Part shown: positions 6,811 through 7,684 of the stretch, piece by piece
Position numbering within the stretch: position 1 is the first letter of the stretch
Layout of the letters: every line of letters begins with the position of its first letter
Assembly (NCBI GenBank): GCA_021793635.1
Contig: JAJYSI010000148.1
Coordinates: 1-7,684, forward strand
Source: Bacteroidota bacterium
Lineage (GTDB): Bacteria > Bacteroidota > Ignavibacteria > Ignavibacteriales > Ignavibacteriaceae
Reading direction: 5' to 3'
Length of the DNA stretch: 7,684 bases
Made by a program: the position numbers and the translations under genes
The notes under the pieces: model-generated
Databases searched by the model: none
Seen by the model: only the letters and a program-made list of their open reading frames with translations
What the model was told of the DNA's origin: nothing

Positions 6811-6882
6811 TTAAAATATTCCGATAAAAATTTTTTATTCATAAAATTGATTTCAATCCCGGGTAAATAATTTACTAACATG
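6811..6882 (-). promoter_or_regulatory. Intergenic gap before flgF with weak promoter-like boxes and three short dyads
   Basis: This 72-base gap is the only one in the cluster large enough to hold a promoter. On the minus strand TTTACC (6867-6862) and TATGAA (6843-6838) lie 18 bases apart. They match the sigma-70 type boxes at four of six positions each and would give a leader of about 20-25 bases before flgF. Short inverted repeats occur at 6863-6875 (GTAAAT-A-ATTTAC), 6846-6857 (ATTGA-TT-TCAAT) and 6824-6838 (AT only), and CCCGGG is at 6858-6863. No sigma-54 pattern, no sigma-28 pattern in the sense direction and no GC-rich terminator hairpin was found. In AT-rich DNA such matches can arise by chance, so the site is tentative. 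Confidence 0.25.
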
Positions 6883-7503
6883 TTAGCGCATCCGTTTTAA
6901 TCTTTGGGCAAGCAATATTTCTTCCTTAGATATATTCAACCTTTTAGCGGTTCTTGATATATCACCCTGAGTTAAATTATATGCCGGAGTATTTTCTGCT
7001 AATCTATTCCTAACACTGGAAAGCTTGCTGCTGCCCTTAATTTGAACTTTTTCTTCTCTCAAGGATTTAATACTTTCTTTTAGATTTTTATTAGCAGGTT
7101 GTTTTTTGCGTTTACTTTTCCTTCTTCGTATAAAAATTACTGCGGCTGAAAGAAACGAGGCAGAAGCAAGAATAGAAGCTTTCATCATGACATCTTCAGG
7201 AATAGAAAATCCAGATTTTAATTCGTCATAAAGGTTTAATGAACCAGGTTTATTGTTTTGCTGAATGCTGGATTGGATTACCGGCGCCGGATTGTTATTT
7301 GTCTGTTCTTCTTTTATGCGTGCCGCATTAATTTGCGCTGCAACCATTTGACTAATATTTACAGTATCCGAATCAGCTCCAGCAGAGTTAGATGCAGTTG
7401 TATCCAATTGCTCGCTCCTAAGCAAGACTTTATTTATCGTTTTTTGTCCCGGAACTGCAGTAGTAAAAAATCCTGAAATAATTATAAGAAAAATGATCTT
7501 CAT
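6883..7503 (-). CDS. Uncharacterised single-pass membrane protein with basic tail and helix-turn-helix-like C-terminus
   Basis: I do not recognise this 206-residue protein. It begins with a Sec signal peptide (residues 1-19, likely cleavage in AVPG before Gln20). A Ser/Thr/Asn/Gln-rich periplasmic segment of about 85 residues follows, then a transmembrane helix at about 107-125 and the positive cluster RRRKSKRKK at 126-134, which places the rest in the cytoplasm. A charged helical linker at 138-170 leads to residues 177-204, NLTQGDISRTAKRLNISKEE onward, which resemble a helix-turn-helix. A membrane anchor plus a small C-terminal helical module near flagellar genes recalls SwrB or DUF2802-type proteins of other phyla; this is only a resemblance by eye. 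FliO was considered because of its topology, but its conserved membrane-proximal domain is not seen. The gene overlaps its upstream neighbour as ATGA and has an AAGGAA ribosome site 9 bases before the ATG. Confidence 0.85.
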   Translation of the reverse strand: MKIIFLIIISGFFTTAVPGQKTINKVLLRSEQLDTTASNSAGADSDTVNISQMVAAQINAARIKEEQTNNNPAPVIQSSIQQNNKPGSLNLYDELKSGFSIPEDVMMKASILASASFLSAAVIFIRRRKSKRKKQPANKNLKESIKSLREEKVQIKGSSKLSSVRNRLAENTPAYNLTQGDISRTAKRLNISKEEILLAQRLKRMR

Positions 7504-7684
7504 GAATTTATTTTCCTTTTTAATGGGAATAAAAGCGTAACTATTGTACCCCTGATATCATCAGATTCAATTCTTATTTCACCTTGATGCTGATCCATCA
7601 AATTTTTTACCAATTTCAGATTTAAGTGTTTAGCAGATTTTAAGTTTTCATCTTTTATGTCGTTCAGATTATCTGTAGAATGGA
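7500..7684 (-). CDS. Histidine-kinase-like ATPase, C-terminal end only, with degenerate G2 box
   Basis: The last 60 codons of a gene that enters from the right edge. The residues NLKLVKNLMDQHQGEIRIES followed by RGTIVTLLFPL match the end of the HATPase_c domain of sensor kinases, usually GLGLxIVKxxVxxHGGxIxVES...GxGTxFxxxLP. The glycines of the G2 box are absent: the expected GTGLGL reads AKHLNL, so ATP binding may be altered or lost. The later RGT and LFPL elements are kept. The stop codon overlaps the start of the membrane protein gene as ATGA, so the two are probably translated together. A two-component sensor controlling flagellar genes would fit the position, but only the tail is visible. 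A non-kinase ATPase of the same fold is possible. Confidence 0.65.
   Translation of the reverse strand, partial: HSTDNLNDIKDENLKSAKHLNLKLVKNLMDQHQGEIRIESDDIRGTIVTLLFPLKRKINS
7513..7518 (-). promoter_or_regulatory. Ribosome binding site of the membrane protein gene
   Basis: AAGGAA on the minus strand, 9 bases before the ATG at 7503 and inside the end of the kinase-like gene. It supports the ATGA-overlapping start, which also gives a complete signal peptide. Confidence 0.65.

Noticed and set aside
6820..6827. Plus-strand TCCGATAA resembling a sigma-28 -10 box in the gap before flgF
   Set aside because: It points against the direction of all genes and has no -35 box at the right distance.
6824..6838. 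AT-only dyad before flgF as a transcription terminator
   Set aside because: The stem has no G or C pairs and would be too weak; no U-tract follows a stable hairpin.
6883..7503. Assignment of the unnamed membrane protein as FliO
   Set aside because: The topology is similar, but the conserved FliO segment after the membrane helix is not visible, and fliO normally sits beside fliP, not flgF.

Overview
The window is a compact flagellar gene cluster in which every supported gene lies on the minus strand, so it is transcribed from right to left. Reading in that direction it holds the tail of a histidine-kinase-like ATPase, an unrecognised membrane protein, then flgF, flgG, flgA, flgH, flgI, flgJ, flgN, flgK and the first 107 codons of flgL. 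The DNA is AT-rich. P-ring (FlgI) and L-ring (FlgH) genes require a cell with an outer membrane. The four Sec-type signal peptides all end in Gly or Ala followed by Gln, a habit reported for Bacteroidota and relatives. Together with the AT-richness this suggests the Ignavibacteria/Bacteroidota neighbourhood. That placement is an inference, not a reading of a marker gene.

Layout: 7500-7684 is the C-terminus of the kinase-like protein. It overlaps by an ATGA junction the membrane protein at 6883-7503. A 72-base gap, the only sizeable non-coding stretch, separates that from flgF (6106-6810). After this come flgG (5289-6089), flgA (4629-5282), flgH (4052-4624), flgI (2956-4044), flgJ (2120-2959), flgN (1690-2142), flgK (328-1689) and flgL (1-323, cut by the window edge). 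From flgF on, gaps are 0-16 bases or the genes overlap, so translational coupling within one transcript is likely. No RNA genes, insertion sequences, CRISPR arrays or terminators were seen.

The genes build the flagellum outward. FlgF and FlgG form the rod. FlgA is the periplasmic chaperone for the P ring made of FlgI, and FlgH makes the L ring. FlgJ caps the growing rod and cuts the peptidoglycan. FlgN escorts FlgK and FlgL, the two hook-filament junction proteins. The most notable points are a FlgJ that carries an SLT lytic transglycosylase domain instead of the Salmonella-type glucosaminidase, a FlgH whose lipoprotein cysteine is replaced by a plain signal peptide with Gln at +1, a complete absence of cysteine from about 2,520 translated residues, and an undescribed membrane protein with a helix-turn-helix-like tail just upstream of the rod genes.
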